Shown: positions 25,033 through 36,186 of the stretch, in pieces
Layout: each line of letters begins with the position of its first letter
How positions within the stretch are numbered: the first letter of the stretch is position 1
Assembly: GCF_003255815.1 (NCBI RefSeq)
Contig: NC_037673.1
Location: 163,421,427-163,485,426, forward strand
Length of the DNA: 64,000 nt
Direction of reading: 5' to 3'
Origin: Theropithecus gelada
Lineage: Eukaryota; Chordata; Mammalia; Primates; Cercopithecidae
Made by a program: the position numbers and the translations under genes
The notes under the pieces: model-generated
Databases searched by the model: none
Told to the model about the DNA's origin: nothing
Seen by the model: the letters and a program-made list of their open reading frames with translations, nothing else

Positions 25033-25341
25033 TCTTTTCTTTTCTCTTTTCTTTTTTTGGAGACAGAGTTTTGCTCTGTCACCCAGGCTTGAGTCCATGG
25101 GCACGATCTCGGCTCACTGCAAGCTCCGCCTCCCGGGTTCACGCCATTCTCCTGCCTCAGCCTCCAGAGTAGCTGGGACTACAGGCGCCCGCCACCTCGC
25201 CCGGCTAATTTTTTGCATTTTTAGTAGACACGGGGATTCACCGCGTTAGCCAGAATGATCTCGATCTCCTGACCCTCGTGATCCGCCCACCTCGGTTTAC
25301 CAAAGTGCTGGGATTACAGGCGTGAGCCACCGCCCCCGACC
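25033..25341 (-). mobile_element. AluY-type SINE, Old World monkey-like
   Basis: Full length, antisense. Near-perfect duplications GAGCCCGCCCTTT (25020-25032) and GAGCCTGCCTTTT (25342-25354). The sense strand reads GGGCGAGGTGGCGG in the right arm, a variant I associate with cercopithecid AluYR elements. It is inserted in the 5' end of the ancient L1. Confidence 0.93.
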
Positions 25342-25766
25342 GAGCCTGCCTTTTTATAGTCCTTTGGCTATATAGGAGGCTCACTTTTGTTGTCTGTGCC
25401 CATTGAGATCTCTGGGTTACCAGGTCCATGTCTGGGATATCTGTATCAATCTATATCTCTGTGTATCTCTATCTATCTATCATCTAATTTGTTTTTGCCA
25501 TATATATAGCAAAAAGAAACCCCAGGAAACTCACCTCTGTTGTTCCTTGGGTCCTGAGGCCCCTCATTGTTCTGCTCTTCTTTCTACTTTTCATAATCTT
25601 ATGTGTTTTCTATATAATGTTCGGGGCTTTTAGCTGTACCTTGTAGGGAAAATTATGTCTATTCTGTCTTTCTGGAAGGAGACATTTATAGACTGCCTGA
25701 TTTTTAAAGACAAGAATCTAGATTTTCATATATAATTCTTCCACTTTGTCTTTTAATACTGACGGT

Positions 25767-25768
<2 letters not shown>

Positions 25769-25799
<31 letters not shown>

Positions 25800-25938
25800 A
25801 GATGGAGTCTCACACTGTTGCCCAGCTGGAGTGCAGTGGTGTGATCTCGGCTCACTGCAACCTCTGCTTTCTGGGTTCAAGAATTCTCTTCCTCAGCATC
25901 TTGAGTAGCTGGGATTACAGGCACCTGCCACCATGCTC

Positions 25939-25969
<31 letters not shown>

Positions 25970-26095
25970 GTATTTTTAGTAGACACGGGGTTTCATCATC
26001 TTGGCCAGGCTGGTCTTGAACTCCTAACCTCGTGATCCACCCGCCTCAGCCTCCCTAAGTGTTGGGATTATAGACGTGAGCCACCGCACCCGGCC
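25769..26095 (-). mobile_element. AluS with 28-T internal tract
   Basis: Full-length antisense Alu with its T tail at 25769-25798. The central linker is expanded to 28 T (25942-25969). Confidence 0.95.
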
Positions 26096-26383
26096 AACAA
26101 TCAGTTTTTAAGTAATAGGCAGGCTAAAGGCAAAATGTCGATTTGCCAACAGTCTGTGAGCTCTGCCTAGCTCCTTAAGAAATTTAGTTTCTCTGAGTGA
26201 GATTTGTGATTTTTTACCTCATCATATATAAATTTCCATCATTTATCTAGAGGTGATATTGCTGACAAATTTAACTATCAAGGGCAGAGCCAAGAAAGAG
26301 AAATTTATCAGGAAAAGATCTCTGAGCAACCACATTAGATGTCAAAATGTCCAAACACTAAAGTTCTTGAACTTTATTAATAG
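26096..26383. other. Short unique stretch between Alus
   Basis: No gene or repeat recognised. Confidence 0.4.
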
Positions 26384-26395
26384 GTTATAAACCTT

Positions 26396-26706
26396 GCGGC
26401 CTGGCACAGTGGGTCACACCTGTAATCCCAGCACTTCAGGAGGCCGAGGCAAGCAGATCACCTGAGGTCAGGAGTTCAAGACCACTCTGGCCAACATGGT
26501 GAAACCCCCATCTCTACTAAAAATACAAGAAATTAGCCGAGTGTGGTGGTGGGTACCTGTAATCCCAGATACTTGGGAGGCTGAGGCAGGAGAATCACTT
26601 GAATTCGGGAGGCGGAGGTTGCAGTGAGCCGAGATTGCGTCACTGTACTCCAACCTGGGCGACAAGAGCAAAACTCCATCTCAAAAAAAAAAAAAAAAAA
26701 AAAAAA
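26396..26706 (+). mobile_element. AluS, full length
   Basis: Flanked by GTTATAAACCTT (26384-26395) and GTTATAACCCTT (26707-26718). Dimeric body with 26-A tail. Confidence 0.95.
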
Positions 26707-26759
26707 GTTATAACCCTTTAAGCTCCCACTCTGAGCATGATTTAAAAAATAAAATAAAA

Positions 26760-26782
26760 GCACACACACATACACACACATA
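26760..26782 (+). repeat. Short (CA)n tract
   Basis: CACACACACATACACACACA, nine to ten units. Confidence 0.9.
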
Positions 26783-27169
26783 TGTAGAAAGTCAGTCTAC
26801 TTTCCTAGCACAATGCAAATTAGAGAAGATAAGATTTCATGAGTCTGGAACACTGAAGATACTGAAATTACAAACTAACAGTGAAGCAAGAGAGAAGAAA
26901 TCATCAAATTGACTCAAAACACTCAACTCCCATAAAACCACCTGTGGCTCCTCGGTGTTGGTGCACACAGTCTTATATTCTTTTAGCAGATGCTGAACGT
27001 CTTCCGTGATTGGAGCCTAGCTTAAAAATTAGGATTTATTATTAGAACTGTGAGTTTCAGGGATTCATATAGTCATCTTCCTCCTCTGTCTTATGCAAGT
27101 GTGTAACTCCTTAGCTAACAAAAAAAATTTTTTTAAATCATTCAGAGGAGAATAAAAACTAATTTTAAT

Positions 27170-27375
27170 TGAGCACCTATGATGTGTTAAATAGTATACT
27201 AGGAATTTTACCACCGTGTATGTTTTAATTTTTACAAAAACTCTGGGAAGTAGATACTATTTTTTTCTATTTCAGCTGATTGAGAAACTAAGTTCAAAAG
27301 ACCAGGAATAATTTTGACAAAGGTTGTGTCTCACCAGTGGTCATGATAGGACTGGCATCCAATTAAGACCTCAAT
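27170..27375 (-). mobile_element. MIR SINE
   Basis: Antisense MIR: TTGAGCACCTATGATGTGTT, AACTCTGGGAAGTAGATACT, TGAGAAACTAAGTTCAAAAG. Confidence 0.75.
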
Positions 27376-27646
27376 GGCCACACTCTTAAATAACCTATAG
27401 TATGGATTCCAAAATGTTGAAATCGCATGTTAGAAGTTAGGAAAGGAGATTTGGGCATCTAGAAATTGCCTTAATGTGGAGACACTTGAACTGACTATGC
27501 CACAGCAAAAACTGACATGTCGACACTACTTATGTCCTCTAAGCAGGTCCTGGAGTCATGACTAGAGACTCTCAAAGGCACTTCTGAACTTGCTGAGTGA
27601 GAGACTCTAGACTCCAGCAAACTAGCTACTGCTTGTGCTTTCTTAT

Positions 27647-27943
27647 GAGCAATGGAGTTTTGCTTTTGTTGCCCAGGTTGGAGTGCAATGGCGGATCTCA
27701 GCACACTGCAACCTCTGCCTCCCGGATTCAAGCTATTCTACTGCCTCAGCCTCCCAAGTAGCTGGGATTAGAGGGGCCCGCCACCACACCCAAACTTTTT
27801 TTTTTTTTTTTTTTTTTTTGTATTTTCAGTAGAGACGGGGTTTTACTGTGTTGGCCAGGCTGGTCTCAGACTCCTGACCTCAGGCGATCCACCCACCTCG
27901 GCCTCCCAAAGTTGCAGGAGTGAGCCACCCACCGTGCCTGGCC
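27647..27943 (-). mobile_element. AluS with 24-T internal tract, tail lost
   Basis: Antisense Alu lacking the T tail and the first bases of its 3' end on the left. Central linker expanded to 24 T at 27796-27819. Confidence 0.93.
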
Positions 27944-29361
27944 AGTCATACCCTCTTTTTCATTGCCAATTATCAAACAAAATTGTCTGCAATTATAGGC
28001 AATATTTGACAAAGTATACACACAGTGTAAATTAGAGGGTTCCCTGAGATTTAGAAGAACTCCTGGTATGAAAAAACAACGGAGGGGCAACTTGGCTTCT
28101 GGTGTCTGGAGGCAAATGTCATCCACATTGCTGTGCACAGCTATCTTATTATAGTGTGGTAAAGTAGACAAGGAAGAGCAGAGGGGTTCAAAACTACCGA
28201 TCTGCTCCCCCTGTATTTCCTGACATATTGAGGAGGCAGTGAACAACAGTAGCCTGGAGAAAAATCATCACCCTGGCTCTGGGTTGCATTTTCCATTTTA
28301 ATTAAAATTCGTATTTGTCCATTCTGTCCAGGTCCTGGCCCTGTGATCTATGGTATTTTGCATGGCAAATGAAATCAATAAGAGCCTATGATTTGGAACT
28401 TGGAAGCGCCTAAGCATTTTGGTCATATTTGCTAGGCAGAAGGCGAGTGTTTTCTGAGTGATGTTTGGCATACACTTCCAGGCTGAGGGTATCATATGCC
28501 AGACTGTGGGGCTCCCTGGTTGCCAGTTCATATGTTAGAGGTTCCTTCCCTTCAGCTTTCCTACTGTACTTGGTAATCTTCCTCATTTTTTTTTCTGTTC
28601 TATAGTGGGTGTCCCAGAAATGAAGGTAACAGAATGTCTTGGGGCAATTATCAGGTGGCTGCGCCAGTAAGCCTGCCTGTCAGCAGTTATCATGTTGGTG
28701 GGTGACTAGGCAGAAGAAGTAACCAGGTGTGTCCAAGACACAGATCTGCAAAGGAGGAAAAACTGGGAGTTTGCCAAAAGCTCGTTGAAGAAATTGGAGA
28801 AAGATTGTTTGCATGTCGAGAACAACTTTTATTCTTATTCTCCAGACATATCTAGGAAATGTTATGTTAGTTGCATAGAACTTGGTATCACTACAAAGTA
28901 TTAATAGCACATATTTATGTCTTATGCTCAAATCTGCTGCTGTACCTTTCTTTGCCTTTTTTTTATTTTGGGGGGTCAGTGGGGATGGCGGGGTGGTATT
29001 TGTTTTCTACCCAAGCCTTCTCTAGCATAGAGAGAATGTAATTAAAGAAGGATAAAATCAATTTGGCTTTGAATTGCTTCGTAGTAAGATCTTGCATTAG
29101 AGTGACAGACTCATCATGTCATCTGTGCATACATAAAAAATTAAAAGATGAGTATTTGTTGTTACTATTTTTTCCAAATCTATTAAATTAAACAGCAAAA
29201 AAATTAATTTACTGTATCAAGTTCTTCTATTTAGGTTGATTGTTTAGTTTACATTAAACTTTTGCAAAAGAGATTGCGCAGGGTTGACCAAGTCTGCATT
29301 TTCACGTTTTCGTCTGAGTCAGAGCATGAATCAGAACTGAAGGCAACATTTCTTGTAATCA
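27944..29361. other. Repeat-poor intron upstream of the TENM2 exon
   Basis: About 1.4 kb without any recognisable interspersed repeat. No other exon with good splice sites was convincing. A G-rich run (GGGGGGTCAGTGGGGATGGC) lies at 28970-28990. Confidence 0.5.
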
Positions 29362-29392
29362 CAGTCTTGGTTTTTTTCTTCTATGTTTTTAG
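29362..29392 (+). promoter_or_regulatory. TENM2: Splice acceptor of the TENM2 exon
   Basis: A pyrimidine-rich tract (TTGGTTTTTTTCTTCTATG followed by TTTTT) ends in AG at 29391-29392. It is immediately followed by the exon. It is the best acceptor in front of the start codon and there is no competing AG in the tract. Confidence 0.88.
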
Positions 29393-29466
29393 GTGGCAAA
29401 GTGACAAGTGCCAAAACTCAGGCCTGACTTTTCTGAAAACATCAGCATTCTACCATATCTGGAATA
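29393..29466 (+). other. TENM2: TENM2 5' untranslated part of the exon
   Basis: Seventy-four bases lie between the splice acceptor and the start codon. They contain no ATG and have two in-frame TGA codons, so translation should begin at 29467. Because the exon starts with an acceptor, at least one noncoding or alternative first exon must lie upstream; none could be recognised here. Confidence 0.85.
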
Positions 29467-29692
29467 ATGGATGTAAAGGACCGGCGACACCGCTCTTTGA
29501 CCAGAGGACGCTGTGGCAAAGAGTGTCGTTACACAAGCTCCTCTCTCGACAGTGAGGACTGCCGCGTGCCCACACAGAAATCCTACAGCTCCAGTGAGAC
29601 TCTGAAGGCCTATGATCATGACAGCAGGATGCACTATGGAAACCGAGTCACAGACCTCGTCCACCGGGAGTCAGATGAGTTTCCTAGACAAG
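29467..29692 (+). CDS. TENM2: Teneurin-2, first coding exon (N-terminal 75 residues, partial gene)
   Basis: Teneurin-2 is a large type II transmembrane adhesion protein of neurons that binds latrophilins across synapses; the exon encodes the start of its cytoplasmic N-terminal domain. The peptide begins MDVKDRRHRSLTRGRCGKEC and ends with DEFPRQ, which I recognise as the TENM2 N terminus. It is basic at residues 5-20, has a serine-rich run near residues 24-29 and the segment YSSSETLKAYDHDSRMHYG near 40-58; the Ser/Tyr-rich pattern is shared with other teneurins. The ATG has A at -3 and G at +4, and in-frame TGA codons lie upstream in the same exon at 29425 and 29434, so the start is well supported. 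The exon ends after the first base of codon 76 (phase 1), followed by a GT donor; reading past the donor gives a stop soon after. Further exons are outside the window. The assignment rests on recalled sequence. Confidence 0.96.
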
Positions 29693-29698
29693 GTTTGT
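29690..29698 (+). promoter_or_regulatory. TENM2: Splice donor of the TENM2 exon
   Basis: The exon-intron junction reads AAG|GTTTGT, with GT at 29693-29694. It splits the glycine codon after Arg-Gln, which matches the phase expected for this gene from memory. Position +3 is T rather than the usual purine, so it is a functional-looking but not perfect donor. Confidence 0.88.
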
Positions 29699-32600
29699 CT
29701 TCCCCGGCTGATTTGCTCTCAACTGTGTAACTTACTTGATTTGCATGGTTGGTGGCTACTTTTGGAGATTCACCATGGTGGGTTTTGACAGATGTACCCT
29801 ACAGCAGACCATTGGTTCCATAAAGGATATTCCTAACACCGTGGTGAATCTCTATCCTGAAAAACCTAAGATTATCTGTGGTTTTTCAAAACTATTCTCC
29901 TCATAGACCACTTACAAGCCTCAAATTTCTATTCCTTTTCACGTTGGGTTTCTCACTTAGATTCTCCTTGAACAAATGGTGTATCTTGGTTAAAACATCT
30001 TTGAAATAGTGTATAATAATACACCCTTTTCCTTCAACTAAAATATGATGTTAATTCTGAGTTATACGTTTCTCTTTTTGTGTTTCAGAGCATAGGTGGC
30101 CACATGTATGTTATTTTCCAATTCCACTGATGTAATTATCCCTCCTACTTTCCCCAAGCCTTAATTTTCCTTTTCTTATACTGTTTTGATTTCTTTTGGG
30201 AGGAGAATATTTTTCTCCCAAGCACTAACAGTTGGCATTCTCTTCATGTCCAATATTTATGAAGAGTTCTGTTATCACTTCTCCCGGGTTGCTGTAAATG
30301 CATCAACACGTAGACTAAAGCAAAGCAGTGCTGAGAGGTGGTGTGACAAAGCTCACTCTCTAGCTCCATGTCTTACTAGTACCAGCCTCGCCGTGTGTGC
30401 AATTTACATTGATGGCTCAGCAAAATTACAAGCAAAGGCACAGAACTCTACCGAATGCCTCGGGAAGGGTCACTCTGCCAGCACCAAAGGGCTAAGTCCT
30501 GCTCTGCTAGGTTATTGCATCATTTGTTTTATAACACTGATTCTTTATTTCTTGTTCCATGTCCTTGGGAGTAAATGTGGCAATGGGTTTAATTTCTAAT
30601 GAAATAACTTAGCTTGGAATTCTAGTCCTGGTTTCTCAGCTTCCTTAAACTACTTTTCCTATTTTTTACTTATTACAAAACGTGCACGTGTGTGTGTGTG
30701 CGCGCGTGTGTGTATTATTAATTAGCACTATGCCCACGGTTTATAAATCTACAATCCAGAGGTTGTTCTAGATAACATCTTTTTATATACTCTTGGTTTA
30801 GCCTAGCTCCAGCTTTTATATTTAACAGAGGACTGAAAAAATAAATCAACAGAGAAACTGTTAGAATTGTGTTTCCATTGCCATTATAACTCTTGCAGGA
30901 TACAATTTTTATTTAATCTTCCTTCTTATTTTCTGAGTTATCTTCATGTAAATGAAGCACATGCTGATCCTCCTCCATCAGAAAATGGGGGCAGAGGATG
31001 CTTGAAAATTGCTCCGGATCAAATGCCTTTTATCTGTAACTTCAACAAGTGTTTTTGCTTTGTTAAGCTCTCACCGTTCCTGAAATTGCAGGTAGTGACA
31101 ATTGGAAAAAAAAAAAAATATGAAGAATCATGGCTTAATGAACTGAGAGAGAGCTTACATTTCCAATATAATAAAATTGGGACACCTCTGTGTTGTTTCC
31201 CAGAGCTGCACTAACACGAAACTCAAATATTTTGAAAGGTGATGCACGTTCAACGTGGTTGAAAGCCTTTCATTTTCTGCTGGAGATTTTGTCTCATTTA
31301 TGTTGTTGCTGCATACGTTTTTGTGTCTCAGAATTCTGTACTGAAATGTTCACTCTTCTTCCTGAGTCTTATTAAAGATGCATCCTGGCTTCTGGATCAT
31401 TGTGCACTGAGAGGTAGCTTGCAGGTTATTGCTGAATTGTGGATCGGCCTATCACCTTTTCCATTATTAATATTTACATAAAATAAAACCAAGGACTGGG
31501 ATTTTATTGTCAAATATACCTTTATGCTTCCTGTTTAGTCTTGTTCCCCTCCATTGATAATAATAGAGGTTGCTTGGCCATATCAAACTCAGAGCTTTGC
31601 AATTAACAATTCACACATGCCGCATGTTGTTATTGAGCCCATATTTGTTTGTGTAATGTGTTTGCATGAATTAAAAACTGTGCAGGCCAAAAGTAGAAAT
31701 AAAAAGCATCAGAAGGTATTTGCATATGCAAGTGCAATTCCTTCTGAAGACGTCTATGAATTTATGCATGAAAATGTAGTCAGAGTCTGAGTGGATCTAC
31801 TTTGATGGGTTCTAAAATTGAACTCTGCAGGAAGTAAATAAGCACATATTTAAGGAGAGAAGGAACAGGAGATACAATCTGGCAAGCAGTACATTCAACT
31901 TGAAACTTAGCCACTACAGAGAGGGTTAAAATAAATTTTACACTCAGTAATAACAATAATTTTTTTTAAATGTCATGCATTTCCCATTTTATTTTCTTAT
32001 TCATGAAATCAAAGAGCAGGATCATCTCCGTACTTATTAGCCTAGAGGTACATTAACAAGGATCATAGTGGGATCATCTCCTGCAGTATTCTTATTTAAA
32101 ACCCAAGACACTGATCATAAAACAAACACACTTCTCACATACAACCAAGTTTTGCAAACACAGTTGGATGACTCTACAGATGCTCAGCGTGGAAAAGAAT
32201 TGCCAGCCAGTGAAAGTGATGCAGGCCCAGAGTCAGACCTTGTCCAGTTACCCCACCTGGCCCGCTCAAGTATCAAATGCAAGAACCTGCCATCTCCCAG
32301 CAGGAGAAATGAGCCAGGTGTTCCCATGAGAAGCTTACGGAAGCTCCGGTCAAATTGTGCTCATCTTTGCTTGCTTTCAACACAGACTCCTCCTCTGCCT
32401 TCTTCTATTGTGGCTTCTTCTCTTGAGTATGCAAATCACCTGTCTGGCCTCTATTATGCTGGATCCTCCTGGTGTGAAGGAAGAAAATTGCTGACCTTCG
32501 GTCTGTGGCCACCGGAGTAATTAGTAATTAGTAAATGACTAATCCTGCACTAAATAGCATCCTAGTGGTCCGAGAGCTAATGCATCTGACAAAAGTGAGC

Positions 32601-32920
32601 AGTGGTCTGATCCCTGGTCAGACCCAGCCCTAGTCCCACCTGTGAAATAGATGCCACTTTTAATAATGAAGGTCGGCCAAGTTCCCAGGCAGTTTGTACA
32701 AGCTTGTCTTTTTTTTGTTTTGTTTTGGACCCCAGAGGTAGGGTGAAGAGCAATGTGATATACAAGACGTTCTCCTGGGGCTTAGGAGTCTAGAGTTGGA
32801 CGTAAATTCTGCTTTTGCATGTGTATGTGCCTGGGACTGTGCTCTGCATTCTGTGTTTCACAAGGATTACTACATGGTTTTCAGGTATATTAAACAAACA
32901 ACAATAATAACTATGACAAA
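29695..32920. other. Repeat-poor intron downstream of the TENM2 exon
   Basis: Over 3 kb with only one TG tract. Several + strand open frames occur (30186-30599, 137 codons; 30867-31214, 115; 32068-32520, 150). None resembles a known protein, none has matched splice sites that I could see, and they are best read as regions of low stop density, perhaps conserved noncoding DNA. Confidence 0.45.
30680..30713 (+). repeat. (TG)n/(CG) microsatellite
   Basis: GTGTGTGTGTGCGCGCGTGT, alternating purine-pyrimidine, with Z-DNA-forming potential. Confidence 0.92.
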
Positions 32921-32924
32921 AGAA

Positions 32925-33180
32925 CAATGGCAAACATTTGTTGAGTATTCTGTGTCTGGAGCCAATCTAAGCATTTTGCTTGCCTTAACTCAGTTAATGC
33001 TCACAATAACTTTGCGAGGTGGGTACTATCACTCCCTTGTTTACTTATTAGGAAACTTAGTCAGAGAGAGATTAAATAAGTCATCCAAAGTTGAAAACAT
33101 GGAAAGAGCTGGAGATAGGCTTCAAACCTAAGGGACTGGATTCAAGAACTATGTTTTAAACCAATGTGTTTCATCACCTC
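32925..33180 (-). mobile_element. MIR SINE, nearly complete
   Basis: Antisense MIR: AATGCTCACAATAACTTTGC, GAGGTGGGTACTATCACTCC, AGGAAACTTAGTCAGAGAGA and AGCTGGAGATAGGCTTCAAA. Confidence 0.88.
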
Positions 33181-34530
33181 CCAAATAAATAAGTAAAGAA
33201 ACAAAAACATAATTAAATCCTTGGTCAAAGGTGGGAAAGAGTCTATGAAATACACTTTCTAAGGCTTTCAAGAATCCATACCTTTACATCTTTCTTAATA
33301 ATACAGGAACTGTAGTTAATGGTATTGATTGAACATATAATATTCACCACCAGCTCCCAGCCCTGCTGATGTAATTCCGGTTCTCATCCATTCACCTCCA
33401 TCGCACAATCATTCCTGACTCTACAGAAGCATTCCTGCCTATAATACCTCTCTACCAACCACCACTGTAGGAAAAAGTTTCAACTGCAGGGATGTGTACT
33501 GGGCTGTCAGCACTGATTCTATGTCCTCCCTTATGGTCATTACGTTTTTGTACAACCTGTCCACCTGGAACACTAACCAAGAAAGGTGTCACTATCTAAA
33601 TGATATTGCTCAGGTAAGCAGAACTGACTCTTTTCTGTGCTAACCAAGGCCCAGTGGGCCAGCGAGTTCAGCCAGGCCTCTTATTCCTCAAAAAGTGCTT
33701 CTTTCCAGTTAGCAGTTCAAGTCTCTTGAGAGGGGGCCAAGATTGAATTCTTTCTCTGTACCTCAGGCTGGCTGTCTAGGTCAAGGTCAAAGAAAAAGTT
33801 GGGGGAAGATTGAATTTTTGAAAGTATGCTTGCATCAGTTCTCTCATTCAGTTAGAGCAAAGAAATAAATCCTACCAACTCTTTGATGTGCTTTAAAAAG
33901 CACATAAACAAACACACACACACACGTACACATTTTAGGCTAGGTTTGGTTTTGGTTCTCCATAAATTAGTTCTTGCTCTTATGATCTTTAAAATCATTT
34001 GCACAATAACTTTTGCTCTGTATAATTTGGCATAATGTACATTTAAACAGTGTTAATGAGCTGAAAACTCATGAACCACTAGTAAGCTAGAGTACTACCT
34101 GCACTGATTCAATTAATTTATATAATAATTGTGGGAATCCTCTGGAAATCTGTAAACATTTCTATCTATACCATTGTCTTAAAATAGTCATTTTTCCACT
34201 CTACCTAAATAATGGTTAAAAGGTTCTAGTTTGAAAACCTCAGCACTTTAATTTACCTACAAAGAATACCTTGTAGATGTTAGTACATTTCAAGAGTTTG
34301 TGTGGTCAATATTTTGAAGGCTGAAATGTACCTTGAGAAGATTGCTTTCCATTTTCTTCCCACTTCTAGATAAGATTACTTTTCATAATTCAACTAAGAA
34401 TAACACAGCGCTTTCTAGTCTTTGGTTGTTTTTTTTTTTTTTAATCCTTAGAAAAAGAGAGTCTACAACCTTTCAATTTTATCTTCTTGCTGGATAACTT
34501 GAATCCTTGTTGTTTTATATGGGAGGCATA
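33181..34530. other. Intronic stretch, nothing recognised
   Basis: Unique DNA with a short CA tract at 33911-33925. No gene or repeat recognised. Confidence 0.4.
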
Positions 34531-34534
34531 TGGG

Positions 34535-34770
34535 AAAAGAGTAATGAATGAAGACTCTGGAGTTCAACTTTGTCCATTTCCCAGTGCTGATGGGTACCAT
34601 CAGTGTGATCTTGACCAAATTCTAGAACATCGACTGAGTCTCATTTTCTCCGTCTGTAAAAACTCTACCATATAGAGTAATTGGGTTCATTTCTCACAGT
34701 TATATATTTATTATGATCTGGACATTATCTTTCTTTTAATAAGTGCTAGTAATTATCATTATAGTTATTG
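34535..34770 (+). mobile_element. MIR SINE
   Basis: Sense MIR: GACTCTGGAGTTCAACTTTG, GTGTGATCTTGACCAAATTC, GAGTCTCATTTTCTCCGTCT and AATAAGTGCTAGTAATTATC. Confidence 0.8.
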
Positions 34771-36180
34771 TCATTTTAACCCTACCACCAGCAAAAGTGG
34801 AGATCACTTGCTCTCCAACCCTAATAATATTTTGGTGCAACAGAAATTTTTCTTTCTTCTTGATTTGTTTCCTGTGACTTGCAAAAATTCTGACATTTTC
34901 AAACTCAGAACTTCTTTTTTTCCAGCTTGTTGATAGACTGTGTCTGACTCTCTATCCACCATACATTTTGTTCCCAAAGATGAACATAACTCATACGTTA
35001 TTTTCTTATTTTTAGACAGGAATGAAAGATACTATCTAACAACTGTCAACTGATGCCAACGCACTGTAAGAGAGTTGCTAGTCAGACAATTTTACAAGTT
35101 AAAAAAAAATAGATTGGAAAACCTGCTCTAAGGTAGTGTCATAGGATTCAAACACTTTTTTTGGGTGTACATTTTATGGCATGTAAATGCACACATATTT
35201 CAGAAATGAGTTGAATTAAGAGTAGACTTAATCCATACAAATGCTGGATAAAATTAATCTGTTTTCATCACTTTATGTGCAATAATTTGGAATCTATGTC
35301 AGAGAGTCAATGTTGCAGATTTTCATTGTTGATACTACCCTTCTAGGAATATGTCTATATTTTTCAATAACTTTAGCCATTTGGCAACTATCTTCATGTT
35401 TGCGCAATTTTTATCCTCCCAGTAATTATCTATTGTCAATTCTGCATTCAACTTTGTATCCAGCTTTCTTTGAATTACCTTCCTTTTCCTGCTCTTTCTT
35501 GTTGGAAATTCCCCAGAGTTTCACCCTAATCCTATACTATTCTTCTCCATGGCACTTTCTTTAGAACACTCTTATTCATAGGACTCTTCAGTGGTCACTA
35601 CTTCTACTTCTAAAGACTTTTTCATTTGCAAATGATAGTATTCCAGTTCAAATTAGCTTACTTGAAAGGATAATGTTTTGGCTGACATCACCAGATAATC
35701 TAAAAACGCATCTGCCCTCACACTTATCATCTCTCACAAGATTCTCATTCTCATATATTGGCTTTATTCTTCAGAGAGATCTCTTTGAAGAAGTCTGCTG
35801 ATCACCCCCACTCTCACATTCTCTCATTTGGTAACATCACTGGAAAGAGTCCCTTGTTTATATATATGTTTGGGGTTTATTTTGCTATTTTCAGCAGAAT
35901 ATTCTCCACGTAGATATTCAGGCTGGCCTGGCATGGGACACGTGCTGATAATACCTATATCTACCATTTTAGGGCTGTAGCTGGCCACGTCTTGGACGTA
36001 GGTTTATGCTGTGCTTCAAGGTAGCTTACAGTGAGTGCCTCCTAAACCTGATGGAATGAACTCCACATAGGAAAGAAAGACTCTCATCGCTGAAGTAGAC
36101 CATAAACACTAACTGGCCCAATAGCAAATGTTCCTAATGCTAGCGAGATTGAAGTTTAAGGCTCCCCTTCGGTGGTCTTT
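34771..36180. other. Intronic stretch, possible unnamed old repeat
   Basis: No gene. The part at about 35615-35990 (TTTGCAAATGATAGTATTCC onward) resembles an old dispersed element that I cannot name. Confidence 0.35.
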
Positions 36181-36186
36181 CTAAGT

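Noticed and set aside
24526..25104. 192-codon minus-strand open frame
   Set aside because: Its N-terminal part is antisense Alu and its T/A-rich tail and the rest is the GC-rich 5' end of the dead L1; not a host gene.
29262..29555. 97-codon + strand frame overlapping the TENM2 acceptor
   Set aside because: It reads across the splice acceptor in a different frame from the teneurin peptide.
29389..29664. 91-codon minus-strand frame overlapping the TENM2 exon
   Set aside because: Shadow of the real + strand coding sequence; it has no splice or start support.
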